Positions 37,691 to 46,569 of a stretch of 64,000 nt of DNA are shown here, in pieces. A model generated the notes under the pieces. The model did no database searches. It was not told where the DNA came from and saw nothing but the letters and a program-made list of their open reading frames with translations. Position 1 is the first letter of the stretch. Each line of letters opens with the position of its first letter. Where the stretch lies: assembly GCF_004770745.1 (NCBI RefSeq), contig NZ_RQGD01000005.1, positions 1-64,000 on the forward strand, read 5' to 3'. A program made the translations under genes and the position numbers. The DNA is from Leptospira ognonensis. GTDB lineage: Bacteria > Spirochaetota > Leptospiria > Leptospirales > Leptospiraceae.

Positions 37691-37718
37691 AATCAATCTC
37701 CTTCTTATTTATCTTAAT

Positions 37719-38291
37719 TTAACTTTGTGGTTTTCCCACTTTCACTCTTGCAGGACGAATCGGCTGTTTTGATTCACCATCTTCAAAGTAATAACCTTTC
37801 TGATAGGTTTCGATGACAGTCTCTTCGATGTAATCTGCACTTTCTTCTGAAACGATTGCTTCCATAAACATGGGATCAAATGAAGATCCGTTTGGATCGA
37901 GTCGTTTGATTCCTTCTCTCTCAAGAATTCCTAAAAAATCTTTTTGGATCATAATGATTCCATCAATGAATGCTTGGATTTCTGGAGTAGCATTCGTTAC
38001 ACTTGTTACTCTCTCTAAATTATCAAAGGCACCAAGAAAACTTTCTGCAAATTTTTTAATTGAATCTTTTCTAGCATTCAAAAGATCATTCGCAGTTCTT
38101 CTCTTGTAATTTTGAAACTCTGCCCTTTCTCTTAGCCAAGAATCTTTTAAGGTATCCACTTCCTTCTTTGCTTTATCCAATTCATTTTCAACACCATCCA
38201 TGGCTGATTTCATGGCTTCATCTGAAAGAATTTGCTCTTCCGGTGTGGGATTTGACCCTTCTTGTACTACTGTTTCATTGGTCTCTGCCAT
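37719..38291 (-). CDS. grpE: Nucleotide exchange factor GrpE
   Basis: Protein of 190 residues. A long N-terminal coiled coil (ELDKAKKEVDTLKDSWLRERAEFQNYKRRTANDL) leads to the C-terminal beta domain (GIKRLDPNGSSFDPMFMEAIV, TYQKGYYFEDGESKQPIRPARVKVGK). It releases ADP from DnaK. It lies between hrcA (12 bases upstream) and dnaK, the usual order in a CIRCE-controlled operon. Confidence 0.96.
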   Translation of the reverse strand: MAETNETVVQEGSNPTPEEQILSDEAMKSAMDGVENELDKAKKEVDTLKDSWLRERAEFQNYKRRTANDLLNARKDSIKKFAESFLGAFDNLERVTSVTNATPEIQAFIDGIIMIQKDFLGILEREGIKRLDPNGSSFDPMFMEAIVSEESADYIEETVIETYQKGYYFEDGESKQPIRPARVKVGKPQS

Positions 38292-38303
38292 TTTTCCTCC
38301 TAC

Positions 38304-39335
38304 CTATCGACTCATTTTTGTTATCATTTCAGAAACTAATTTTGATGTGAATTCTAACAAGGGCAATGTCTTGTTATAATTCATTCTCTGCGGTCCTATA
38401 ATTCCCATAGAACCAATACGCTTCTCACCCATCCGATAATTCGTAGTAATGATAGTCACGCCACCTAACTTTTCATCACCATCTTTGCCTATTATCGTAT
38501 ATACTCCATCCATCGGCACGTGTTCTGTAAAAAAGTTTCTCAGAAAATTTTTCTCATCGAAAAGATGTAAAATATTCTCTAAACGATCCTCTTCGTCCCG
38601 AAAGTTTTCATATAAATTTTTTAACCCATCAATATAGAGATTATCAAAATTAAAATTTTCTGATGCCATAGAACGAGCTATAGACGGTGCAAGCAGTGCG
38701 AACCCTTCTGGCCCTTCTTTTTTTAGCATCATTTGCGGGATCAAATTGTTCTGTATTTCATGAACATCGAATCCCTTCACGTTTTCATTTAAATAGCGTG
38801 AAATTTGGTAGAGCGATTCTTGAGAAATATGATGATCGAAAAAAATATTTCGATTCAAAACTGTTCCAGAACGCATAACCAATATCATCAATACCTCACC
38901 ACCATTTACGTGAATGAGTTCTAAGTGTTTTAAAGTATCCAATGAACCTTCAGGTCCAAGCACGACACTTGCACTTTGCGAAAGTGAAGCGAGCACTCGA
39001 GAAGTCGCGACGAGCACTTGATCCAACCTGAACTGCATTTTCAGATATTCTTCTTGGATCCTCTGCTTCTCTTTTAACGTTAGCTCAAAGAGTGTAACCA
39101 AACTATCGACATAAAATCGATAGCCTCTTTCCGTAGGGACTCGGCCACCAGAAGTATGTCTGGCAACAATAAATCCCATATCTTCTAGCTCAGAGAGAGA
39201 AGTTCTGATCGTAGCGGGAGAAAGTCCGATTTCATACTTCTCTGAAAGCGTCTTGGATCCGACAGGTTTGTTGTCGGAAACAAACTCATCCACAAGAGCT
39301 TTTAATATCACTCGATGCCTTGGCGAAAGATCCAT
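38304..39335 (-). CDS. hrcA: Heat-inducible transcription repressor HrcA
   Basis: Protein of 343 residues with an N-terminal winged helix (SPRHRVILKALVDEF, GSKTLSEKYEIGLSPATIRTSLSELEDMGFI, HTSGGRVPTERGYRFYVD, all signature segments), a GAF-like middle part and a C-terminal region with GKDGDEKLGGVTIITTNYRMGEKRIGSMGIIGPQRMNY. It represses its own operon by binding CIRCE, one perfect copy of which lies directly upstream. Its activity in other bacteria depends on GroEL. Confidence 0.96.
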   Translation of the reverse strand: MDLSPRHRVILKALVDEFVSDNKPVGSKTLSEKYEIGLSPATIRTSLSELEDMGFIVARHTSGGRVPTERGYRFYVDSLVTLFELTLKEKQRIQEEYLKMQFRLDQVLVATSRVLASLSQSASVVLGPEGSLDTLKHLELIHVNGGEVLMILVMRSGTVLNRNIFFDHHISQESLYQISRYLNENVKGFDVHEIQNNLIPQMMLKKEGPEGFALLAPSIARSMASENFNFDNLYIDGLKNLYENFRDEEDRLENILHLFDEKNFLRNFFTEHVPMDGVYTIIGKDGDEKLGGVTIITTNYRMGEKRIGSMGIIGPQRMNYNKTLPLLEFTSKLVSEMITKMSR

Positions 39336-39350
39336 ATTCTCTATACTTCT

Positions 39351-39377
39351 TTAGCACTCTATACATTAGAGTGCTAA
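39351..39377. promoter_or_regulatory. CIRCE operator
   Basis: Perfect consensus inverted repeat TTAGCACTC (39351-39359), nine-base spacer, GAGTGCTAA (39369-39377). It lies between the promoter and hrcA start, so bound HrcA would block the heat-shock operon. Confidence 0.97.
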
Positions 39378-39388
39378 TCTATCTAAAA

Positions 39389-39417
39389 AGTTTACGAATA
39401 GGGGGTTTTTAGGTCAA
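39389..39417 (-). promoter_or_regulatory. Sigma-70-type promoter of the hrcA operon
   Basis: On the minus strand -35 TTGACC (39417-39412), 17-base spacer, -10 TAAACT (39394-39389), immediately upstream of CIRCE so that transcription would start at or in the operator. This is the housekeeping promoter form typical of HrcA control. Confidence 0.75.
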
Positions 39418-39477
39418 GTAAGTACAAAAAAATTGAAGCTAAAATTAGCAGTCTTACGCAAAAACTGCTATTTCGGT

Positions 39478-40410
39478 TCAAACGGGGTAACTTTCGATCC
39501 GATCTCTTCCCGAATTTTTGGCCTGGTAGAGGGCAATGTCGGCTGCTTTGATCACTTCTTCGGGTTTCTGTGTAGGATGGATTTTCGTGTACCCCATGCT
39601 GATCGTGACATTCAAATAGAAATTATCAAAAATGAAAAAACGATGCTCGCGGACAGAGTCCAGCATTCTCTGGAATACGATGGTGGCAGCTGGAACGTCC
39701 GTGTCTGGAAGGATGCAGCCGAATTCTTCTCCACCGATTCTGCCCACAGTGTCTTCTTCACGCAAACAATCGCGGAATATGACGGCAATGTTCTTTAGAA
39801 CCTGGTCTCCCGTATCATGTCCATAGGTATCATTGATCTGTTTAAAATGATCAATGTCTATGACACCTAATATCGCTTCTCGGTTCCTTCGTTTTACGAT
39901 CGCGATGCTCTTAACTAATGTATCTTGAAACGATCTGCGATTAGGTAGAAGGGTCAATTCATCCATATACGCTAATCTTTTAAGACTATTGATGAGTAGG
40001 GTCTTTTGTTCTTCTAAACGTTTGCGTTCCCTGATGTCTCGAACTATGCAGGCGTAAAGATTTTTACCTTCGCCGGCGGGTCGGATTTCAAAGATCCGCA
40101 TTTCAACGGGAACCAGACCAGAAAGTTTTGTATGCATTTCGAGCTCGCGGAGTGCACCGGAAACATACTTTGAGTCTTCAGACTTTAAAATATAAGAAAC
40201 TGTTAAGTCGTCTACCTTGTTGGAACTGAAATCAATGGGAAATAGGAATCCAATTGTTTTTTGTTTGAGTTCTTCTAAAGTGAAACCACTTAAATCCTCT
40301 AATGCGGGGTTTGTAAGAACAATTTTGCTATCATTGTTTAAAACGAGGATACCATCTATGGATCTGGCAACAATCTCTTGCGAAGTTTTTAACTCGTTGA
40401 TTTCATTCAT
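39478..40410 (-). CDS. PAS-GGDEF diguanylate cyclase
   Basis: Soluble protein of 310 residues. An N-terminal PAS domain (SIDGILVLNNDSKIVLTNPALEDLSGFTLEEL) with PAC-like IVRDIRERKRLEEQ precedes a GGDEF domain (DELTLLPNRRSFQDTL, DIDHFKQINDTYGHDTGDQVL, active motif GGEEF). An inhibitory I-site RxxD (REED) sits five residues before the active motif, so it should be an active, product-inhibited c-di-GMP synthase. The ATG at 40410 overlaps the preceding GH172 stop (ATGAATGA), pointing to translational coupling; a longer frame to 40449 is less likely. Confidence 0.88.
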   Translation of the reverse strand: MNEINELKTSQEIVARSIDGILVLNNDSKIVLTNPALEDLSGFTLEELKQKTIGFLFPIDFSSNKVDDLTVSYILKSEDSKYVSGALRELEMHTKLSGLVPVEMRIFEIRPAGEGKNLYACIVRDIRERKRLEEQKTLLINSLKRLAYMDELTLLPNRRSFQDTLVKSIAIVKRRNREAILGVIDIDHFKQINDTYGHDTGDQVLKNIAVIFRDCLREEDTVGRIGGEEFGCILPDTDVPAATIVFQRMLDSVREHRFFIFDNFYLNVTISMGYTKIHPTQKPEEVIKAADIALYQAKNSGRDRIESYPV

Positions 40411-41575
40411 TGCCCCACACGCTTCCTTTTTCTTTCCTATAGGCATCACGCCACTTATGGATATGTCGATAATTTATTTCAGGCTGGTTTTGCCTGAACT
40501 CTTTTTTTGGTAATGGAACGTAACTTTCGAAATTTAAATTTTGATACCAGTATGATACAGAGATTAGATCCACTGTCAAGGCATTGGCGTGACCATGCTC
40601 TAAAAGAAATTTAAAACTTTTCTCAAAGGCAAGAGGAGATTCCAACCAGAAACGATAAAGATGCGTTCTTCCCAACCAGCCAACGCTATCGCTAATTCTT
40701 GGATAACCAAAGAAGGGATGCATGAAAATTTCTTTCGGACACCATGCTGTATTAAAGAGGTCTTCTGTTCCTGTTCCATGCAGTTTCGGTGGCCATTTTT
40801 CTGAGTCTATAAAGATCTGATCATCTCCTTCCCCATACCACATGGGAGTCGGTGAGTCTACATAAAGGTTTAATCCAATAAAGTGACCTCTTCCTTTCGT
40901 ATCGAGGACAACAAATTGATTCTTTATGTCTAATGGTGCCTTCTCCGTTTCTCCTAGTAGGGCCCATTCATTTTCTCGACCATCTTTTGTATTCGGAGTG
41001 GTAATGGTTCGATTCCAAGAAGCAAAAAATCTTAGATCAGAATCAGGTGGGGTGATCCATTTTTCATAATCAACATAGAAATAAAAATTTTCTATTTCCA
41101 CATCACTTTCATTCTCAATCTCGATCTTAGCTGTGTTTGCATATGGCATAGGTATATAAGAATTCAACGCCTTACCTTTTTTCGGTCCCACAACTAAGAG
41201 CGCCGAATTTAAAATATATTCCTCTCCCCAACCCTGTCCAAAAAAGTCACCTAACGGAACTTCTACAGATGGCTTAGTTTCTCCATCCCAATACATTCTG
41301 ATGACAGTATTTCTGCGAACCATCGGATCTTTTGAATTTAAAGTGATCCAAATGTGTTTGATGACTCCTGATCCTTTTATTTCTGCTATAACCTTTTTAC
41401 CTTTTCCGGGTATCTTAATAAAGTCGTCATTTCCACCTAATCGATCATAACTAGAAATTCTTTCCGTACTATATTTTTTAGGCAACCAAAGTGAAGAATC
41501 GATCGTCTGTGAATCAATCGAAATTGGCACATAAATAAAAGACAATAAGAGACTAAAATAGATTTTAATTCTCAT
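40403..41575 (-). CDS. Exported GH172 (DUF2961) family glycoside hydrolase
   Basis: Protein of 390 residues with an N-terminal signal peptide (hydrophobic 6-20) and the DUF2961 fold: ISSYDRLGGNDDFIKIPGKGKK, GVIKHIWITL, VEVPLGDFFGQGWGEEY and LHGTGTEDLFNTAW, where the acidic residues of GEGDD and GTEDLF are candidates for catalysis. GH172 enzymes characterised so far act on fructose- or arabinose-containing glycans. It overlaps the upstream membrane-protein gene by 11 bp and the diguanylate cyclase gene by 8 bp, forming a three-gene operon. Its substrate in this organism is unknown. Confidence 0.85.
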   Translation of the reverse strand: MRIKIYFSLLLSFIYVPISIDSQTIDSSLWLPKKYSTERISSYDRLGGNDDFIKIPGKGKKVIAEIKGSGVIKHIWITLNSKDPMVRRNTVIRMYWDGETKPSVEVPLGDFFGQGWGEEYILNSALLVVGPKKGKALNSYIPMPYANTAKIEIENESDVEIENFYFYVDYEKWITPPDSDLRFFASWNRTITTPNTKDGRENEWALLGETEKAPLDIKNQFVVLDTKGRGHFIGLNLYVDSPTPMWYGEGDDQIFIDSEKWPPKLHGTGTEDLFNTAWCPKEIFMHPFFGYPRISDSVGWLGRTHLYRFWLESPLAFEKSFKFLLEHGHANALTVDLISVSYWYQNLNFESYVPLPKKEFRQNQPEINYRHIHKWRDAYRKEKGSVWGNE

Positions 41576-42056
41576 TAGTCGTCTTCCAGAGTTTTAAATT
41601 TACAATTACGAACATTAGAGAAACCAAGAGTGCTTGCATAAACATTTCCAAAGCGACAAGCGTATGAATTTTTAAACTGACATCAGGTATAAAAAAAAGA
41701 ACACCTTCCAGATTCCCAGGAGCAGGCGAAATGGCAAGTAGCCCGCTGATGATGCCCTTGCTCCAAAAAACAAAAAATAAAATGCTAGGAATCGACTGTT
41801 TTTTTAGCCAGTCTAAGGTATGCACCAATAGAATAGAAAACAAAAACGCATTTATGATCTGTATCGGGAAAAATAATCTCATTGCCTCTGCCCAGAGCAA
41901 TGGATTACTTTCGGTAATGAGAAATCTTTGAAAGATCGCTCCTTCTCCTACATAGTATTTCTTCATGACGAATTGATAATATGGTATAGAAACCACAAAA
42001 TAAGAAATAAGATGACAAATAATGTATGTAAATATGATTCTAATTTTAGTCTTCAT
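41565..42056 (-). CDS. Four-helix integral membrane protein, unknown function
   Basis: Protein of 163 residues with about four membrane segments (IIFTYIICHLISYFVVSI, FPIQIINAFLFSILLVHTL, SILFFVFWSKGIISGLLAI, ALEMFMQALLVSLMFVIVNL). No family is recognised. It overlaps the GH172 gene by 11 bp and is the first gene of that operon, so it may be a membrane partner of the hydrolase. Confidence 0.65.
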   Translation of the reverse strand: MKTKIRIIFTYIICHLISYFVVSIPYYQFVMKKYYVGEGAIFQRFLITESNPLLWAEAMRLFFPIQIINAFLFSILLVHTLDWLKKQSIPSILFFVFWSKGIISGLLAISPAPGNLEGVLFFIPDVSLKIHTLVALEMFMQALLVSLMFVIVNLKLWKTTNEN

Positions 42057-42101
42057 GAAATACCATTTTAATCCTTCGCTTCCATCCCAATCATTCTAGC
42101 C

Positions 42102-44651
42102 ATGAAATTAGAACTCAAGGCAAAACTTTTAAGAACCTTTCCCAAAGCCAAAACCATACAGTCTGGTAGGCTATTCACCCGTCAACTTAGCTATTTAATC
42201 GATTCGTCTCTTGTTTCCTTATTTCAGGGCTTGGATCAGGAGTATTCTGTGTCTCAACACCTTGCCTTGATACCAATTGGTGGGTACGGGAGAATGGAAA
42301 TTGCTCCGTATTCCGACATTGATCTTCTTTACCTCCATGATGGTAAATTGAAACACGAAATTCTCACTGCGATCATTTCGAAAATTAACAATTTTCTATA
42401 TAATAACGGGAGAGAAGTTGGCCATACCTGTAGAACCATCAAAGAGTCTTTCGAATCTCTTGAGAATATCCAAAGCTATCATGCAGTACTTGACTCTCGA
42501 TTTTTGATAGGCTCACGTCCGTTATATATCAAGTATCAGTCAGATTTCCTGGAGAAACTACCCTCTGATAGAGTAGCAGAATTCAACGAGTTTAAAATCG
42601 CTTTTTTGGAAGGACGAATCATTAATTCCTATGACCCGTTTCTGCTCTCAGAACCGAATCTTAAGAATGATCCACTCGGTTTAAGAGATGTTCAGTTTAT
42701 CTACTGGCTGGAGAAGACAAGTCTCTTAAAGAATGATCATGGATCTGGAGTTTTCGATTTCTTTCTTAAAGGTGACACACTTCCAATCCTAAACGCTTAT
42801 GATTTTTTACTTCTCACAAGATCAGCCCTACATATATTATCTGGTCGAAAAAACGATCGCCTTGATTTGAACTATCAACCAGAAGTTGCAGAATTTTTGG
42901 GATTTGGAGAAAAAACAAATCTAAATGCGATCGAAAGATTTATGAGTGCTCTTTATAAATCTCAAAAAGAAATTTATTTTTATTTGGGAATGTACTTGGA
43001 TGCCAGAAAAACACCCATTGTTCCAAGTTATACGAAATCATTTTCAAATCCTGACACTCTATATGAAGAGGTAATTCACTTTTTTTTAGATGCGCAGGAA
43101 ACAGGAACAGAGCCATCACGCATCTTATTAAATGATTTAAGATTTGCTTCTAATTTTATCGATGAAGATTTTAAGAGTAATAAAATCGTCATTGATTCAT
43201 TTATCAAATTGATCAAAAACAAAAAGCAAGTGGGCCATTTGCTGACGTTAATGCATGAATGTAATATTCTCGGAAAACTGATACCAGAATTTGGAGCTTG
43301 TACCAATTTTCCTTTGTTCAGCTTTCATCATCAATATACTGTAGATGAGCATACGCTACTCATTTTAAGAGAACTCGATCTCCTTATAGAAGGAACCTGG
43401 GAAGACCTCCAAGTTCAAGAAATCTTCAACCAGTGCGAAAAAGTTGACATTCTTATTCTCGCTATACTCATTCATGATGCCGGTAAAGTAAAAGAAGGTG
43501 ACCATTGCCAATACGGCGCTGAGTTAGCACTGATTGTCGCGGAAAGATTTAGATTCAGTGAGGAAGATACGGAGCTACTTCGATTTCTAGTCGCCGAACA
43601 CATCATCATGTCTGAACTCTCTTCAAAACGAGACATTCATGACCCAGAGTTAATTTTAAATTTTTCAAAAATATTTGCTACGCCAAATACTCTACGTCTT
43701 CTATATATTTTGACCATTATCGATACCAAATCGGTTGGCAAAGGTGTTTTAACAAATTGGAAAAAAGAAATCTTATATTTCCTTTATCGCTCCACCTTAG
43801 AAATTCTAGAAAAGAATACGAACCCCATTAAAACCATTGAACGGATAGGACAAACGCTAGAATCTTATCTGATTGAAAAAGAAGGACTCGAACCAGATGT
43901 TTGCCGTGGGATCGTTAAATTCGCATTAGACGTAAAACCACAATCCTATTTAAATTATAATACACCGCGTCGAATTTTTCAGCATTTTGTTAACATTATG
44001 GAATGGAATGCATCAAAAGAATCCATAAAATTTATTTCAGAGTCTGAACCAGCATTTATCACAATATCTATATTCAGCTCAGAAAACAGACAGTTGTTAC
44101 TTTTTGTATGCGGTACTATTTCTTCTTTAGGACTTAATCTCGTTGGGATGAGACTGTTTCGAACCGTCAATGGTGATATCATTTTACAGGCACAAATTAC
44201 AGATCAGATCGGATCCGGTGCCATAGGGTCCGAACAAATTGAAACCATCGAGCACACCATAAAGGACTGCATAAATGGAAAACTTAATATCGAAGAAATA
44301 GCCACAACGAGCAATATTTGGTCTAGCCCCATCAAAATTCCTGATGGTATGGTGGAACAATTGGTAAAATTCTCAAACGATATTTCAATTAATTATACTG
44401 TGTTAGAAATTAGGCTCCCGGACTCTCTGGGTTTGGTTTATAGAATTTTAAGAACGTTACTTGATTTTGATCTAAATGTTATTTTTGTTCGTATCTCAAC
44501 TAGCGCCGATTTTGCGTATGACTCGTTTCATATCCAAACAAAAGATGGTTTCAAAGTTGAAAATTCTGATCTTATTTTTTCAATAAAGGAGAAAATCTTA
44601 GAAGTTACCCAAATGAAAGAAAATCAGGGAGTTTTTGAGATAGATTTTTAA
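42102..44651 (+). CDS. glnD: Bifunctional PII uridylyltransferase / uridylyl-removing enzyme-like protein (GlnD)
   Basis: Protein of 849 residues, near the usual GlnD length. The nucleotidyltransferase motif GGYGR (60-64) with SDIDLL (71-76) is followed by the linking helical domain (GLRDVQFIYWL), an HD phosphohydrolase (HHQYTVDEHTLL, ILIHDAGK) and two C-terminal ACT domains (FITISIFSSENRQLLLFVCGTISSLGLNLVGMRLF and YTVLEIRLPDSLGLVYRILRTL). It senses glutamine and modifies PII proteins to control nitrogen assimilation. No PII or ammonium-transport gene is adjacent; instead an alpha-glucosidase gene starts one base after its stop. Confidence 0.9.
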   Translation: MKLELKAKLLRTFPKAKTIQSGRLFTRQLSYLIDSSLVSLFQGLDQEYSVSQHLALIPIGGYGRMEIAPYSDIDLLYLHDGKLKHEILTAIISKINNFLYNNGREVGHTCRTIKESFESLENIQSYHAVLDSRFLIGSRPLYIKYQSDFLEKLPSDRVAEFNEFKIAFLEGRIINSYDPFLLSEPNLKNDPLGLRDVQFIYWLEKTSLLKNDHGSGVFDFFLKGDTLPILNAYDFLLLTRSALHILSGRKNDRLDLNYQPEVAEFLGFGEKTNLNAIERFMSALYKSQKEIYFYLGMYLDARKTPIVPSYTKSFSNPDTLYEEVIHFFLDAQETGTEPSRILLNDLRFASNFIDEDFKSNKIVIDSFIKLIKNKKQVGHLLTLMHECNILGKLIPEFGACTNFPLFSFHHQYTVDEHTLLILRELDLLIEGTWEDLQVQEIFNQCEKVDILILAILIHDAGKVKEGDHCQYGAELALIVAERFRFSEEDTELLRFLVAEHIIMSELSSKRDIHDPELILNFSKIFATPNTLRLLYILTIIDTKSVGKGVLTNWKKEILYFLYRSTLEILEKNTNPIKTIERIGQTLESYLIEKEGLEPDVCRGIVKFALDVKPQSYLNYNTPRRIFQHFVNIMEWNASKESIKFISESEPAFITISIFSSENRQLLLFVCGTISSLGLNLVGMRLFRTVNGDIILQAQITDQIGSGAIGSEQIETIEHTIKDCINGKLNIEEIATTSNIWSSPIKIPDGMVEQLVKFSNDISINYTVLEIRLPDSLGLVYRILRTLLDFDLNVIFVRISTSADFAYDSFHIQTKDGFKVENSDLIFSIKEKILEVTQMKENQGVFEIDF

Positions 44652-44652
44652 T

Positions 44653-46275
44653 ATGAATTGGTGGAAAGAAGCAGTCATTTATCAAATTTATCCACGCAGT
44701 TTCCAAGACTCGAATGGAGACGGAATCGGTGACCTAGAAGGGATTATCCAGCGTTTAGATTATCTTGGTGGTTCAAAGGATTCCCTTGGTGTCGATGCGA
44801 TTTGGCTTTCTCCCGTGTATCCTTCACCAATGTTCGATTTCGGTTATGATATTTCAAATTATGAAGAAATAGATCCTGTTTTTGGTGATCTCTCCACATT
44901 TAGGAAATTATTAAAGGAAGCCCACAAACGAGACATTAAGATCATTATGGATCTTGTCGTCAATCACACATCTCATCTACATCCTTGGTTCATAGAATCT
45001 CGTTCTTCAAAGAATAGTCCTAAACGAGATTGGTATCTATGGAAAGAGACACCTCATGGAGTTCCGCCAAACAACTGGCTAGGCGCTTTTGGTGGACAAG
45101 GTTGGGAATTTGATAAACGCACAGGCGAGTCGTACTTCCATTCCTTCTTAAAAGAACAGCCCGACTTAAATTGGCGCAATCCTGATGTAGAAAATGCCAT
45201 CTTCAAAATGATTCGATTTTGGTTGGATATGGGTGTGGATGGTTTTCGTTTAGATGTTGTTAACTTATATGTCAAAGATGAGTTTCTAAGAAATAATATT
45301 TCTTATTTTATGAAGGGTCCTAGGCCGTATGATAAACAGGTACATACCTATGATCGCGATAGGCCCGAAATGCACGGTATTTTGAGACGCCTTAGAAAAC
45401 TTTTAGATTCGTATCCAGATAAAAGAGTTGCCGTAGGCGAGGTCATGCAAGATTTTCCAGGGAATGTAACTCTTCCAGCTACTTACTGTGGAAAAAATGA
45501 TGAACTTCACTTAGCTTTCAATTTTATGTTTTTATTCTCGCCATGGAAGGCGGAAAGTTTCTTTCAAATCATTAAAGATTTTGAATCGGCCTTAGGTGAA
45601 GAAAATTGGCCAAATTACACCCTTTCAAATCACGATTTTCCTAGACATATCACGCGTTATATGAAAGAAGGGGAAACCATTCCCCGAGCGAAAGTGGCTG
45701 CTACTCTCATGCTAACGCTTAGGGGGACGCCATTCTTATACTATGGTGAAGAAATCGGTATGGAACGGCAAAAAGTTCCATTTAAAAAAATCAAAGACCC
45801 TGTAGGGAAAAAGTATTGGCCGTTTCATCCGGGACGAGATCCAGAAAGAATACCTATGGCATGGGATGGATCAAAAAACACTGGTTTTACGACTGGCGTT
45901 CCCTGGCTGCCAACTTACGAGAAGGCAGATAAAGTGAATGTTGAAGTCCAAAGTCAAGATAACAATTCCTTATACAATACCTATAGACAATTGATTCAAC
46001 TACGCAAGAACAGAAAATCTCTTCGAAAGGGAAATCTAAAAATCAATCTGAGTAAAGATAAGAAAGTATTGTTCTATAAGAGAAAAGAAGGGAAAGAGGA
46101 GACCTTTATCTTTTTAAATTTCACCAATGAGAATGTAGAGGTTTCCTACCCTCGAAAATGGCAATTAGACGAAATTCTCTTTAGTTCCGTTGGAAGGTCG
46201 GCTTTATTAAAACAGGAATTAGAGGACGGATTTTTAAGAGTCCTGCCAAATGAAGCCATCATTTTCAGCAGTTAG
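44653..46275 (+). CDS. GH13 alpha-glucosidase (oligo-1,6-glucosidase-like)
   Basis: Cytoplasmic enzyme of 540 residues hydrolysing alpha-glucosides. It has the GH13 opening YQIYPRSFQDSNGDGIGDLEGI, conserved DLVVNHTS, nucleophile Asp 201 in GFRLDVVN, acid/base Glu 263 in VGEVM and the His-Asp pair 327-328 in SNHD. A Val directly after the nucleophile is typical of alpha-1,6-specific members, so isomalto-oligosaccharides are plausible substrates; trehalose- or sucrose-acting relatives cannot be excluded. No signal peptide. It is coupled to glnD, an unusual pairing of nitrogen sensing and glucan use. Confidence 0.9.
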   Translation: MNWWKEAVIYQIYPRSFQDSNGDGIGDLEGIIQRLDYLGGSKDSLGVDAIWLSPVYPSPMFDFGYDISNYEEIDPVFGDLSTFRKLLKEAHKRDIKIIMDLVVNHTSHLHPWFIESRSSKNSPKRDWYLWKETPHGVPPNNWLGAFGGQGWEFDKRTGESYFHSFLKEQPDLNWRNPDVENAIFKMIRFWLDMGVDGFRLDVVNLYVKDEFLRNNISYFMKGPRPYDKQVHTYDRDRPEMHGILRRLRKLLDSYPDKRVAVGEVMQDFPGNVTLPATYCGKNDELHLAFNFMFLFSPWKAESFFQIIKDFESALGEENWPNYTLSNHDFPRHITRYMKEGETIPRAKVAATLMLTLRGTPFLYYGEEIGMERQKVPFKKIKDPVGKKYWPFHPGRDPERIPMAWDGSKNTGFTTGVPWLPTYEKADKVNVEVQSQDNNSLYNTYRQLIQLRKNRKSLRKGNLKINLSKDKKVLFYKRKEGKEETFIFLNFTNENVEVSYPRKWQLDEILFSSVGRSALLKQELEDGFLRVLPNEAIIFSS

Positions 46276-46286
46276 ATACCAGTGAG

Positions 46287-46505
46287 TTATAGAGAATAGA
46301 TGGAGCCGATTTTTTCGTCTACCCTTTTGAATTGGACTGTTACTCCAATTTTGATTTGGCTAAAATCGGTGACATCCTCGATTACGGCAGTTATTTTTTG
46401 GTGATCTGGAAAATCAATGATTGCAAGAACATAGGGCGCGCGTTCAGCCATATGTCCGAATCCCACGTAGACGATCGTATATGTATATACTTTGCCTGGC
46501 TTCAT
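46287..46505 (-). CDS. Stand-alone DUF35 OB-fold protein
   Basis: Protein of 72 residues matching only the C-terminal OB-fold of DUF35 acyl-CoA-associated proteins (GKVYTYTIVYVGFGHMAERAPYVLAIIDF, then KIGVTVQFKRVDEKIGSIY). The usual N-terminal rubredoxin-like zinc ribbon is absent. DUF35 proteins partner with thiolases and bind the acyl-CoA; this one lies 64 bases downstream of a thiolase gene on the same strand, separated by an 11-bp inverted repeat. It is likely a small subunit of that thiolase. Confidence 0.75.
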   Translation of the reverse strand: MKPGKVYTYTIVYVGFGHMAERAPYVLAIIDFPDHQKITAVIEDVTDFSQIKIGVTVQFKRVDEKIGSIYSL

Positions 46506-46518
46506 GTGCGCTTTAAAC

Positions 46519-46550
46519 GTTAGCTAGATCGTCAGTCCAATCTAGCTAAC
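46519..46550 (-). repeat. Perfect 11-bp inverted repeat between thiolase and DUF35 genes
   Basis: GTTAGCTAGAT (46519-46529) and ATCTAGCTAAC (46540-46550) around a ten-base loop. The hairpin lies after the thiolase stop and before the DUF35 start codon, with no T-run after it. It could set relative expression of the two genes, protect mRNA ends, or bind a regulator. Confidence 0.6.
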
Positions 46551-46569
46551 CTCCCTTTCGAATCTTATC

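Noticed and set aside
39433..39826. Open frames on the + strand over the GGDEF gene 3' end
   Set aside because: Shadow of the well-supported diguanylate cyclase; no ribosome site.
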